Assembly: GCA_936450465.1 (NCBI GenBank)
Contig: OW388293.1
Span: forward strand, 46,552,040-46,616,039
Source of the DNA: Gibbula magus
Taxonomy: Eukaryota; Mollusca; Gastropoda; Trochida; Trochidae
Reading direction: 5' to 3'
DNA length: 64,000 nt
Each line of letters begins with the position of its first letter. Position 1 is the first letter of the stretch. Of the stretch, positions 50,201-60,920 are shown one piece after another. The position numbers and the translations under genes are program-made. The notes below the pieces were generated by a model, which saw only the letters and a program-made list of their open reading frames with translations, made no database searches and was not told where the DNA came from.

Positions 50201-53200
50201 CAGTTAAAAGATACAGGGATGTGTCTCAAAACATTGTCCTGGAACAGCCTAGGAAGGACTGTGAGCTTTGAATTGAGTTAATAATTTCAATTTAGTTTAA
50301 TAATGTCATAACTTCAGTGTGTAATACAGAAATTACACAAAACGGTTAAACATAATCAGCCAATGAAATGACTTAAATCAAGCAGTATTGGCAGCCCCGG
50401 ATGGGAAGACAGATAAGCGATCCTCAACTTCCAAATCACGACATCCCAGTGGTTTATAATATACATTCTGTAAACAGCGACGCGTAACCAGCTGATAAGC
50501 TTTACGAGCATTTCCTTATTAAACACTCAGGGTATTAAGGATGAGTATTTAAATGTTACTACAGTTCGTGATTCGTACAATTATTGTCAGTGATAATAAG
50601 GCCTCAAGCTTAATCAACAAGGACCTACCTCTGATCCTTGTCTCACACCTATCTCCTACAGTGTAGGAAGGACAGGTACAGCCGCCATTCACTTGGAGGG
50701 TTCCTCCGTTCTCACAGGATGGTGGCAGGATTGGGTTTGAATCCTAAAAAGAATGAAACTCTTTGGTAGGACATGTATAGGTAGGTTGATAATTAACCTG
50801 GCCAAATTTTCAATATAATTAATAAAAATACAACTAAAATAACAATGAATCAATTGGAAGTTTACTGGTGTTATTTTTGCAACAAAAACACGATTTAAGG
50901 AGGTTCCACACATTGAGTAAAATCCACTGAAAAAGTAATGAAAATTGCCCATAAGATACATTGAATACTGACTCTTACAAAGAAACTGAAAAAGGGTATC
51001 ATTGGAACTGTTCTACTAGGTGGCGCCGCAAGCAGATGGGCATCCCATAATGTTCATACTTCATATCTCTTTCTTACACAATTAGAAATTTTCAAATTAT
51101 ACAATATTATTGCTTATTTTGATCTAAATTAAATAGTAACAATTATGAAGACAGTATCAATGAAATAAAAGGCTTTTCCATGTTGAGTAACATTGTTTAT
51201 AAACAAAACGTATACGCGCATGAAGAAATTTCTCAATTTTTTTTAACAATTTTGAATGGAAAAAGAGGTTTGTAAATTCAAAACCTACTACAGTGACTCA
51301 AAAATTTACAGAATCATAGTATTTAATATATAAATCAATATAATGAAGAAAAAAGGGAGGTCATCATTCTATGTTTAATAATATTTAAAAATAACTAAGA
51401 TAATGTCCCATTTTTTTACCAAAGGGAGATAACTCCAAAACTTGACTGAGTACTTCGAAGAAATCGAACGTAGTTACGGTAACATTTTGCGACAACAATT
51501 TACTGTTGCGAATTTTAAGCATAGATTTATCAATAAACTAACGGAAAGCGCTTAAATTTACCGCAACGTCTTTTAAAGGGGCATTTTACGACATGCCGCA
51601 TGTCGTTTCCGTCACCTATATTCGCGGTTAATATGTTACCATGTGTTTTATTTCAATTACATACATATTTCCAGTAAGTGATGAATATAAATCGCCTTGT
51701 ATTATTAACTGATAGTTGTTCTTCCATCAAGCACTCCTAGATTGACAGTCTATTCAACAATAATTACAGGCCGTCAAAGTTTCATAAGAACTGTTGAAAA
51801 CTGCCGTGACGTCAGGTTTTTACGTTTATGTAGGTAATTTAAAAAATGAGGTTTTAGTGATTCAAATCTCTTGGTGACCCCCTATTATTATTTCTGAATT
51901 CGTTTGTTTATTCATCTGCGCACATCATATTACAGTTTTAGCAATATCTAAAATATGTGTGTCACTGAAAAATCCTGTTGAATTTGCGAAAAACGATGAT
52001 AAAAATGCATTTCTTCATTCAAATTCTGCTTAATTTTATTTCATTTTCCTTAACAGTGTCATTTATTTTGAAATATAAACTTGCTTTGTATCCGCCTTTG
52101 TGATAAAATGGAATCTGGAAGTATTCTGAGTTTAATCGTTGAACGCGCGCACTTTATTTAAGTAGATGAAATCGGTAAAAAAAATAGCCTTATCTGACAG
52201 GGGTCTTACTATTGATAACAGATAACTCTTTAAATCATTCGGTGACCCCCAAATTTTCTTACATTTTTGGACAAAAGACATGCTAAACTTGCTATTTTGA
52301 AAAAATAAGCGAATTCTAAAATATTTCGTTTCATCGTCCCATCTCTCCTTAATGCCCCTATTTCACTACGACCCGAATTGCCACGAATCGCCACGAATTG
52401 GAAAATTTGCACTTTCGTGAACATTCGTAGATAATTCGTAATTGATTCGTGATATTCGTAAATGATTCCTAGTTGATTCGGCAACATTCTTGTAATTCGT
52501 GGCATTCGTGGAAAAATTTTTGTTTGTCAAAAGATTTTCACGAATCATCTACGAATTTCAGATTCGTAGTTGCTTCGTAAACTGTTCGTATTTAATTCGG
52601 GACGTTCGTAACAACTTCGTAAACAATTCTTGGAAATTCGTGGTTGATAATTTTGATGTTCTCATCTCGAATTAACCCCGAAGCATTTATGAATTGTCTA
52701 CGAAGAGCTAATTCAATTTGATGTTGATATTGAAGTTCAAATTCGAGTGCCAGAGCAACACGTGCTCTACATTGCGCCTCCATAATGGTTTGATGACTTG
52801 CAATCGCCGAATAGTCACGAACTATCGTAAACTATTCGTACTTGATTCGTGATATCGTATCTTATTCGTGGAAATTCGTAGTACATTCGTGACTGTGTCT
52901 TAATCATTTCTTACAATTCGTAGACAATTCGTAAAGAATTCGTACATGTTTCGTAGGTTTTTAGCATGAAAAGCTACGAATGTTCGTAAACATTTCGTAC
53001 AAGTGTAAATGCTGTTCACGAATTTTGCCGAATGCTCACGAATATTCACGAATTTATGCAGCCGCCTATTCGTGGTGATTCGTGGAAATTCGGGTCGTAG
53101 TGAAATAGGGGCATAACACAAACGTCTGCGAATGGTGTGGGCTCGAGCTCATCGTGGCCGTCTTGTTGCGACCTTGGTGCTACCCGATACTTAATGATGA

Positions 53201-55756
53201 ATCACGCTTAAAGGGACACCGCGTCGAGGATAAAAATAAGATCATGTGTATCTATCTATGCTAATTAACATGTCTGCTAACAAATCACAGACACCGAATT
53301 TCAGACAATTGACGTAATTGGTAATAAAAAAACTACTGCATGTAGACAGTGCAGTGAAGCGTAACTCATTAGCAGACACTCTTATCAGCTTAGTGAGATA
53401 AAGATGAGACTCATTTTTATTCTCGACGCAGTGCCCCTTTAATCTAGACTTCGGAGATGGACGAGTTTGCGTCTTGAGACCAGGTAATGAGCATTACGCT
53501 GCGTGTTCCGTCAAACAGCATGCATGACCGTTATGAGGGTGGTTCTGTTATGGTATGATGGTAGAACTCAACTCTTACGTGTTGCTGGCAGACTCACTGT
53601 GTTCGTTACATGGATAATGTTTTGTTGTCCCTACTAAATTGTAGTAGTAAAACTTTCACTAAAAGTGAAAAAATTTCCAAAGTAAACATCATATTTTTTT
53701 GTCAATGTCAACATGTCACCAAACTCAATATATATTTCCAAAGTCAACACTTCACCAAAGACAATAATTTTGAAAGTGAACATTCCACTAAAATTTAAAA
53801 TATTTAAAAGTCAACATGACGCTAAAGTCAATATTTTATTAAATTAAAACTTTCACCAAACAATAAGTCAACCTCTTACAAAAATCAATAAATACTATCA
53901 ACATGAAAGTAAAAATTCACCAAAGTCAATCAATGTTGCAAAATAAATATTTCACCAAAGTAAATATATATGATTAAAATCAACATTTGATTAGAGGAAA
54001 AAACACTAAATTTAATTAAATAGAAATATTAATATTAATTCAGTTTAATCATGGATGGCTTCAATAACGAATCCTGCCACTACCTCTATGTAATAAATAC
54101 TATCAACATGAAAAAAAAAATTCACGAAAGTCAATCAATGTTGCCAATGTTGCCAATGTTACCAGGACATAAGAGGACACCAATGGCATATCATAAAGGT
54201 AAAAAGCTGTGTAACAATTATAACGAATGTCATGGTTATGGGAGACGACGATACTCCTTTTCTAATGTGTGCTTTTGATGAACGGGACATTACCCAACAT
54301 GTCGCGATAAGAGCTGCCGAGACCAAAGAGAGAATGATAGTGAAAAGCAACGAGTTTTACCCTTCTATTCTAATTTGATAAGCATAACTTTTAACATCAG
54401 GGCTCCGTTCCATAACAGCGAGTGTTTATAATCGCTCATTGATCGCTCAATATAGCGCCCAAGTAGCGCTCATTCTCTCCTTATCGCACGGTGCAAAACC
54501 TCAAAGTTCGCTCGCTTTGCTACGTAGCGCTACATTGAGCAATCGCGTTCAAGAGAGGTTTAAAAGTAATCGTAATTTAGCAATAACCTTGAAACCTCTC
54601 TTGAACACGGCCCATGTTATTGTATTTACAAATTGTTCTCCAAACATTCTGATTGTCTCACCGGAATCATAACTCTGTGGTATTGTCTCAATAATGGCTG
54701 ATTCTAAAGGTTTGAAAGATTCATAAATAATTATGTCATAACAAAGTATGTAAATATTTAACTTAACACCATATTTCTTGGCGGTCACCTATGGTTTTAA
54801 TTGGTGGAGAACGCGCGACTTTGTCAACATACGTATATAGTATGATATATTTTGGTTTCAAGTTATCTCATTATGGGCCATACCCCTTTTTGAAATTAAT
54901 AAAAGACCTCGGTGGCACACAATTCAATAGATATAATACCTAAAAGGAGAATTCAGAACATGACCAATATTAATTTAAGCGTTCGTCTTGAAGACCAAAT
55001 AAAATTTTTTTTAATAAAAGACCTAGGTGGAACACAATTCAATAGATATAATACCTATAAGTGGAATTCAGAACATGACCAATGTTAATCTAGGCGTTCG
55101 TCTTGAAGACCAAATAACTAAATAAATTAATAAAAGACCCCGGTGGAACACAATTGAATAGATATAATACCAAGAAGTGGAATTCAGAACATGACCAATG
55201 TTAATCTAGGCGTTCGTCTTGAAGACCAAATAAATAAATAAATTAATAAAAGACCTCGGTGGAACACAATTCAATAGATATAATACCTAAAGTGGAATTC
55301 AGAACATGACCAAAGTTAATCTAGGGGTTCATCTTGAAGACCAAACAAAATGAATAAATTAATAAAAGACCTCGGTGGAACACAATTCAATAGATATAAT
55401 ACCACGAAGTGAAAGTCAGAACATGACCAAAGTTAATCTAGGCGTTCGTCTTGAAAACCAAATAAAAATGTAAACATGTTTACCTCTTTAGAGAAGAGTT
55501 CGCACTGTCCCATGCTGTTCACAGAGACACTCTGAGGAGACACCACACACGTCTCATCACCGGCCACGTCGCAGTACAAGAGGCTGCTACAGTTGACAAC
55601 GTTGATGCAGAATAACCCGCACTCAACTCTTGAAGACACAGGGAAGCCAACTGATTCGGGTTCGTTGACTTTACCAAGTGACCAAAGCACGGCCTGTCGA
55701 TTGCAATTTCCATAAACCTGACATATGCCCAAAAGAACTAATAATATAATTTTTAT
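46612..55756 (-). CDS. PAN-EGF-fibrinogen domain secreted protein (third FREP gene)
   Basis: Coding sequence joins, on the - strand, 55756-55484, 50743-50629 and 47282-46612. Phases fit at both junctions: a phase-0 GAG/GTAAAC donor to a TTTTTAG acceptor, then a phase-1 GTAGGT donor to a TTTTTCAG acceptor. The product is about 352 residues. A hydrophobic signal segment IKIILLVLLGICQVYG is followed by a PAN/apple-like domain (RVECGLFCINVVNC, YCDV, GQCELF), a compact EGF-like domain (CENGGTL, CTCPSY, GDRC), and a full FReD beginning CQDVFN and GLYTVSP. The FReD contains WEQYKQ, CYFWLGLEQIHGL, GGWWYRDDVC and closing MTLRP. FReD similarity to copies 1 and 2 is roughly half of residues. The oddity is the signal exon, which has no ATG: an in-frame TAG precedes LLNIKII. 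Either initiation lies in an unseen upstream exon, a non-AUG codon is used, or the start is lost. Confidence 0.82.
49860..49988 (+). mobile_element. 3' end of a LINE-type retroposon
   Basis: CCGCTGTCTGCGGCCTGAGT followed by ATAAATAAA and (GTTCA)n. This is the typical end of a 5'-truncated non-LTR element with a short simple-repeat tail. An ATGT microsatellite precedes it at 49890-49916. Confidence 0.5.
50023..50148. repeat. Short inverted-repeat element, about 126 bp
   Basis: GATAAAACACTCTACCGAGG..GGTAAGAAAGC pairs in part with GCTTTCTTACCTCGG and with GTGTTTTATC at the far end. Probably a small MITE or hairpin. Confidence 0.5.
50629..50743 (-). CDS. PAN-EGF-FReD gene, exon 2 (EGF-like)
   Basis: 115-nt exon, 38 codons plus one base. 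It reads DSNPILPPSCENGG and GGCTCPSYTVGDRCETRIR: four cysteines in the spacing C-x11-C-x1-C-x8-C, the second half of an EGF-like module. The protein joins to DCQDVF of exon 3 across the phase-1 intron. Confidence 0.85.
52353..53113. mobile_element. 761-bp Harbinger-like non-autonomous element, packed with ATTCGT/ACGAAT
   Basis: Terminal inverted repeats of about 47 bp (TGCCCCTATTTCACTACGAC then CCGAATT.CCACGAATC.CCACGAAT) with two or three mismatches, flanked by a TAA target duplication (52350-52352 and 53114-53116). The 3-bp TWA duplication points to PIF/Harbinger. The interior is a dense set of ATTCGTR / YACGAAT motifs; both halves are biased to opposite orientations near the ends. No transposase. 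Confidence 0.88.
53208..53442. mobile_element. 235-bp MITE with 30-bp inverted repeats, TTAA ends
   Basis: TTAAAGGGACACCGCGTCGA plus GGATAAAAAT pairs with ATTTTTATTCTCGACGCAGT plus GCCCCTTTAA, with three mismatches. The TTAA at both ends suggests a piggyBac-type target. No ORF. Confidence 0.85.
53640..53990. repeat. Degenerate minisatellite (CACCAAAGTCAA core)
   Basis: TTTCACCAAAGTCAATATTT-like units recur irregularly every 30-45 bases, about ten times, in very AT-rich sequence. Confidence 0.55.
54401..54612. mobile_element. 212-bp MITE, inverted copy of 44467-44668
   Basis: Ends GGCTCCGTTC and GAACACGGCC. It retains the GTTCAAGAGAGGTTTAAAAG / AAACCTCTCTTGAAC hairpin at 54548-54606. Flanks are CAG on the left and CAT on the right. 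Confidence 0.7.
54897..55467. repeat. Tandem array, five units of about 116 bp
   Basis: Units start at about 54897, 55013, 55128, 55244 and 55359. Each reads TAATAAAAGACCTCGGTGGA, ACACAATTCAATAGATATAA, TACC, then GTTAATCTAGGCGTTCGTCT and TGAAGACCAAATAAA. Confidence 0.92.
55484..55756 (-). CDS. PAN-EGF-FReD gene, exon 1 (signal peptide plus PAN)
   Basis: Open from the CTT codons after an in-frame TAG through 91 codons counted from ATA 55756-55754, ending at AAAGAG/GTAAAC. The position matching the relict ATG at 37040 is AAC here. An alternative reading uses the CAG at 55718-55720 as a splice acceptor (exon 55717-55484) with an unseen signal exon upstream. The continuous hydrophobic segment directly before it makes the contiguous model likelier. 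Confidence 0.7.
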
Positions 55757-55799
55757 GTTTAAAAGCTATTGCACCACCCGAGTATGGTAGTTTTCTGAG

Positions 55800-56150
55800 A
55801 GCTATTATTTTTAGGACTACGGAACTTTCTAATAGAAACGGCGTCAATGATTATAAGATAATGGAATAGGAAATGCAATATATATACTGAAGGCATGGGT
55901 ATATAAGTAGATGGATGTTTCCATGATCACGTGACAAGAGCTAATATTTATTTTAACCGTTTAACACGATCTATGTAAGAAATCTAACTGGTTAGTTTAA
56001 GTGGATTTTCTTTATTTATATTAATGTTTGTCATGTATTGATGTTTATGATTTTCAGTGATGCTATCGCCAGGGCAAAACGTAAATATTTATTTCAAACC
56101 CTTTATCGAAACTTCCCTGTGTAAAAAAACGAAAAATGAAACAGGAATAA
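55800..56150. repeat. Old paralogous block (partner 37080-37400)
   Basis: Promoter-side sequence of the third gene, diverged from the 37-kb relict locus, with common anchors listed at that entry. Confidence 0.6.
55900..55934 (-). promoter_or_regulatory. TATA box and E-box of the PAN-EGF-FReD gene
   Basis: On the - strand: TCACGTGA (55934-55927), then CATGGAAACATCCATC, then TTATATACCC with TATATA at 55905-55900, about 145 bases before the signal peptide. The order E-box, CAT(G/T), 16-21 bases, TATA-like box is the same as at FREP copies 1 and 2. Confidence 0.5.
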
Positions 56151-57182
56151 TCATTTAAAAAACACAATTATAACATTCCAGGCGCCTGATACAAATGATT
56201 TTTAACTCGTTTGACATTAATAGTATTACACGGAGGCCCATTTGATATTATATACGTTACTCAAAGATCGAAATGTAAAAAAAGAAATACTCATTCACTT
56301 CAAGATTGTCCGCAGTCAATTTTGAAATGCAAACACCATCACTTGACTGATGATAAAATTATAATTTTAAAAGAAGGACAATAAACATTTTGATAAAACT
56401 GCATATTTACAAATGACGGAGTAGATAATGCTTACTAACTGAACAATCTATAATGTAAAAGGCTACTGTTTGATAATAACTTATCCTGCATCATGACTTA
56501 ATCTCCTTGGGATGTGTATCATTTTAAGATTTACAAAATCGAAAACTTCCCCTTGGTACTGTTTATGCGGCAGAGCACTTAGACTGCTAAAATGTTTCAG
56601 ATTCTTTGTGTTTACAAGTTAAGTGCTCCCGGTGATTGATCTAGGTTAAGTAAATAACTGTGTTTTTATACACATTATTTTTATTTGTGTACTGCCTAAC
56701 ACTTTTAAAAGAGCACTTTAGACCACCTCTTGAAACTTATTTCATATATTTACAGTGACAAACATAATTTCTATACATTAAACTCTGTGGGAAAACAGTG
56801 TGGTGTCTTCAATGCATGGCACATGAAACGTATTGAGGTTGCCTGTGATCAACAAATTTTTGCGTTTTCTCCATATAAATTTATTAACGATGTGATTGAG
56901 AATAACAAACTTAAACTCAATTTAACCAAATTTTGTTGAGATGGAACAATCATCAACTCGTTTAAAAATAACGCCAACAACAATATGATGAAAAATACTT
57001 AGGTCAACATTCACTCACGGTTTTCAATGGAGAAACCATAATAATGTACAAATCATTTCTCCTCGGATTGGTACTGAGTACTCACATGACTGATGTTTCA
57101 TATTTTCAAAACAACACTTTCATCTTGTGACCTTATTCCTGACGCGTGACCTTTGATAAAACCTTATCTTGAACCCAAAACT
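56151..57182. other. AT-rich intergenic, no gene seen
   Basis: No exon or repeat recognised on either strand; no second signal-peptide exon for the minus-strand gene could be identified here. Confidence 0.45.
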
Positions 57183-57526
57183 TTAAAGGGGCAGTAGCAC
57201 GTGTTTAGCTGAAATAAGTCGATGAAATGTATTTGAAAAATAATGTCACCAATAGTAAAACATCCTTCTTTCTTTGTAAAAGAAAGTTGAAAATGAGTGT
57301 ACATGGTTCCTTAAAGCCATGGAAATCTTTTTGGTCATTCGAAATAATAAAATGTGTTCACAATAAAATGACCGCCATGCAATTTTTGCTTTATATGCAA
57401 CATCGTTACAACCAATACAGATAATTCGTTTATTTAATACAATGTTTTAAATGACATAAACTATCATTATAAATGGGAAATTTGAAACAATGAAATTTGC
57501 AAAAAAACGAGCTACTGCTCTTTTAA
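57183..57526 (+). mobile_element. MITE ending in GGGGCAGTAGCACGT, copy 1
   Basis: Begins TTAAAGGGGCAGTAGCACGT and ends ACGAGCTACTGCTCTTTTAA: short inverted repeats with TTAA at each edge. No functional ORF. The reverse complement of this element is at 60921-61273, and a lone left end is at 49107-49127. Confidence 0.8.
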
Positions 57527-57697
57527 TGATCCTACATGTTTTATCGCTTATCCGTTAATGCTGACTTAATTGTAATTATTGAGGGTTTGTATGATTGATA
57601 CAACATCATGGGTCTAAATGCGTATACATGTCTAATAATCAAATCTACACGAGTAATGATTCAATTTACTTAGTTCAAACTATCTATAAACAATTTC

Positions 57698-58193
57698 ACA
57701 GGGGGTAAGCCCTGTCCATGCTTAACCGGAAGTTGGCAGTCGTCAACAACCATTTTCTCGACAGACAGTAGTTTTTCAACTCGGGTAGGTCGCGAAATTG
57801 GTTAGTTTTGAAAATTTTCAATTGAATGATGTTATCAATATCAACCTGTTTCAACTCTTGAATAACTATAGTTTACAATCGCTACATCTTTAGAACATGA
57901 CATGTAATAAATAATTCAGAATTTTAACATTTCGGAACTAGTCAATCGACGTCAGAGAGAAAATCCGCGAAAAGGCGACTTTCAACATGAAAACAACAAA
58001 TCTACATGGATGTAGCAGATATTTCATGTAGTATTAAGTTGAATATGATAATCTAGAACTTGTATCAAAGTTAAAGCATTCACAGATTAACCGAATCCGA
58101 TATATTAGCACAATTAAAAACTGTACACATCCATGGTAATTGCTCCTGTTGACAAACACACTGTACAGGTTGTTGAAAATGAACTGTACGGGT
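57698..58193 (+). repeat. Left arm of an inverted repeat (partner 60425-60912)
   Basis: From ACAGGGGGTAAGCCCTGTCC to ACAGGTTGTTGAAAA. It is matched in reverse complement at 60425-60912 with scattered substitutions and small indels. With the neighbouring MITEs each arm is about 0.9-1 kb, around a 2.2-kb spacer. Confidence 0.88.
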
Positions 58194-58866
58194 AGTTGGT
58201 CTGATCGTTGTCAGTAGGTAACAGGAAAACGTTATGCAGAATGAAAATGATGGTCATCAGTAACTTAATTTATCTCTCCTAATGAAGTAAACATTGTGTA
58301 GGAAGTTATGACTTGAGTAATGTTTCTTGAGAATGCCACTAAATCTGACTTTTTATGATTCTCTTAAGCGAGTCCCGCTTTTAACAGAAGTTACTAACCT
58401 TGACCTATCTTATGGAAACAGTGTCACCAAAATTTCATCCGAAAATGTATACAATCGTAGTTCAACATTTTGCATGTGCATTTTTGGTGATTAAACTTTT
58501 CATTGGTTGCAATTGCATCTAGTTGTGCAATCAGCGACGCCGTTGTAAAAGTGACATTTGCCAATTACACATCATGATGAAAAAAATAAACGTTAGATAA
58601 ACATTTTCTCGTTTCATTTGTTTTCCTCGAGATATGGTTTTGATTTTGTGAAAACTATTGATCATAAACATGCTTACAAATAAAGAAGACCAAATCAGAG
58701 ACAACTACCAAAAATAGTTCATTTATGTTATTTACATCATTCATATTCGAAGGACATATGCTAATGAGCAAAAGTCTTTACAGTCAAATGCCTAGATCTT
58801 TGAAGTCACTCGGTCGACGTGGCCGCTGTTAGGTGAGTTGACATTGATTAAGAAGCAGGGATACAG

Positions 58867-58928
<62 letters not shown>

Positions 58929-60424
58929 TAACTAATATCCAGCGCAATGCTGTTCAGTGGCGGTACATTATTACAGGAATTAAGGAATTATACTTTCGGT
59001 GCTGCTACTAAGCGCTCCGCGCGACCGTATAGGTCCGTATACTTCCCTTGTATGAGTTTCCCATTTCCCCCGCTAGGACATGTCGCTGAAGACCTCGATT
59101 TCAAGCTATATAGAACAGAGGTTAGGATCGGAAATCTGAAGGGAGTAATTTCTGTGTGAAGAGAATGGAGTCAAATGCGTTCTCAGAACGTTCTTCTTTA
59201 ACATCATGTTTCTGCAGGCGTTGCTCCCTGAATAATATTCTATGTACAGTAAATATTAAGGCATTTAAAACATTACCATTACAGAAAAAAAAGACAAAGA
59301 TATTATTCCATGCATGCATTTTAAAGGCGTCTGTCTTCATTTGTGAATTATACATATGTGTGAATACAATGTCCTCTCTCAAAGCCATGATGATAGGATA
59401 ATGGTGAATAATAAATCAAATTAAGGTATTTACAATCACCCAGCAACATTACAGGACGTAGATTGAAACTTCGGTGAACTGGTTTGATGGACTGCATGGC
59501 CCTCTGAATCTTTTCGAAATGTAAAGCTTACATGACCAGGGTTAAAAAATAGCTTAATGCATCTTGAAATATGTTGTTAATTTGTCATTTGTGAGTGATT
59601 TCAGAACTAAGGTTACGTCCCAATAATTTACAAGGCATTTTTTTAGTAAACAGAGATTGCAGAAAGCTAGTTTAATTAGTGTTCATATCAATCAGTAACA
59701 TCTACTAAAGCTATGCGCAAATATTTACAAATATATCTAGTCTTAAAATATTGATGACATGTGGCTCGAAAGGATATGCTCATTTCCTCCTGTCCTTTGA
59801 ACTTAAATAACAATCAACTTTTAAAAAAGGTGAAATTAAAAAATATATAATGCAGAAATATAAATGGTGAAAACAACTGTCGTTACAGGTTCAATATATC
59901 CAAAAAATACTTTCGCCCGATAATTTAAATTATGGAAATAACTGTCGACAGATTCATTGTTCAATGTCAGTACTATCACAATGTCCTATATTGCTGATAA
60001 CAGTCAAAGGGGATATCATTCCTAGACTAATGGATGATCAGACTGTAGTTGAAGACATCCATTACATCGCGGTTTTGATAAATCCTTGATAGGGATAGTA
60101 ATAAATTATTATTATATTATTTTTCTAGATAACGATATTTCAAGGTGTAAGAATGAGACAAATGACACTATTATTAAAATAATAAGTTGTAGTTAAATCA
60201 TATAGTCGATGGATGTATATGTTAAACTTGTATTCGTTTGTTTTTTTCGACATGTACGCAAATTTTAATATTAGTGTGTACATTAGTTTACCAATTAAAT
60301 TGTCAATAAAATTGTATGAACAGCAGCAACTAAAATCAATTCAAGTTGCACCTTTACATGTACTATTAACCCCAACAATGTAAAAAAAAGAAGTGTTTCC
60401 TGCATAGCAACTACCATGGACAGT
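58194..60424. other. Spacer between inverted arms, no gene seen
   Basis: Contains a TAA microsatellite (58867-58925) and only short ORFs (for example 58947-59159 and 59156-59401) without recognisable domains. No transposase, so the arms are not clearly the ends of an autonomous element. Confidence 0.5.
58867..58925 (+). repeat. (TAA)n microsatellite
   Basis: About nineteen uninterrupted ATA/TAA triplets. Confidence 0.95.
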
Positions 60425-60912
60425 TAGTTTTTGAATTTTTCAACAACCTGGACAGTGATGGAGCAACTACCATCAATGTGTACAGTTTTTAATTTTGCTA
60501 ATATCTCGGTTTCGATCAATATGTGAAAGCTGTAGCTTTGATGCAAGTCCTCAATTATCACATTCGACATAAAATTACACAAAAACATGGACTTGATCCA
60601 TGCAGATTTGCTGTATTCATGTAGAAAGTCGCCTTTTCGCGGATGTTCTCCCTGACGACAATTGACTGGCTCCAAAATGTTAAAATTCTAAACTATATAT
60701 ATCATGTCATGTTCAACAGATGTAGCGATTGTAAACTATAGCTATTCAAGAGTTGAAACAAGTTGATATCGTTAACATAATTCAACTGAAAATGTTCGAA
60801 ACTAACCAATTTCGGGACCCGACCGAGCTGAAAAACTACTGTCTGTCGAGAAAATGGTTGTTGACGACTGCCAACTTCCGGTTTAGCATGGACAGGGCTT
60901 ACCCCCTGTGAA
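60425..60912 (-). repeat. Right arm of the inverted repeat
   Basis: Reverse complement of 57698-58193. It includes the motif CTGTCTGTCGAGAAAATGGT and CCAACTTCCGGTTTAGCATG. Confidence 0.88.
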
Positions 60913-60920
60913 TTTCTCGT

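Larger units (their letters stand above)
47283..50628 (-). other. Intron 2 of the PAN-EGF-FReD gene
   Basis: 3.35 kb, with donor GTAGGT and acceptor TTTTTCAG. Apart from the LINE tail and the inverted repeat listed separately, it holds no recognised feature. A 111-codon frame on + at 48201 has no recognisable domain. Confidence 0.75.
50744..55483 (-). other. Intron 1 of the PAN-EGF-FReD gene
   Basis: 4.74 kb, a landing zone for non-autonomous transposons and minisatellites: elements at 52353, 53208 and 54401, degenerate repeats at 53640-53990, and a 116-bp tandem array that ends 16 bases from the exon 1 donor. 50960-52349 shows nothing recognisable. Confidence 0.7.

Noticed and set aside
52230..53121. 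Several minus-strand frames with NLRIS/TNVHE-like repeats
   Set aside because: They are translations of the ATTCGT/ACGAAT motif field of the Harbinger-like element.
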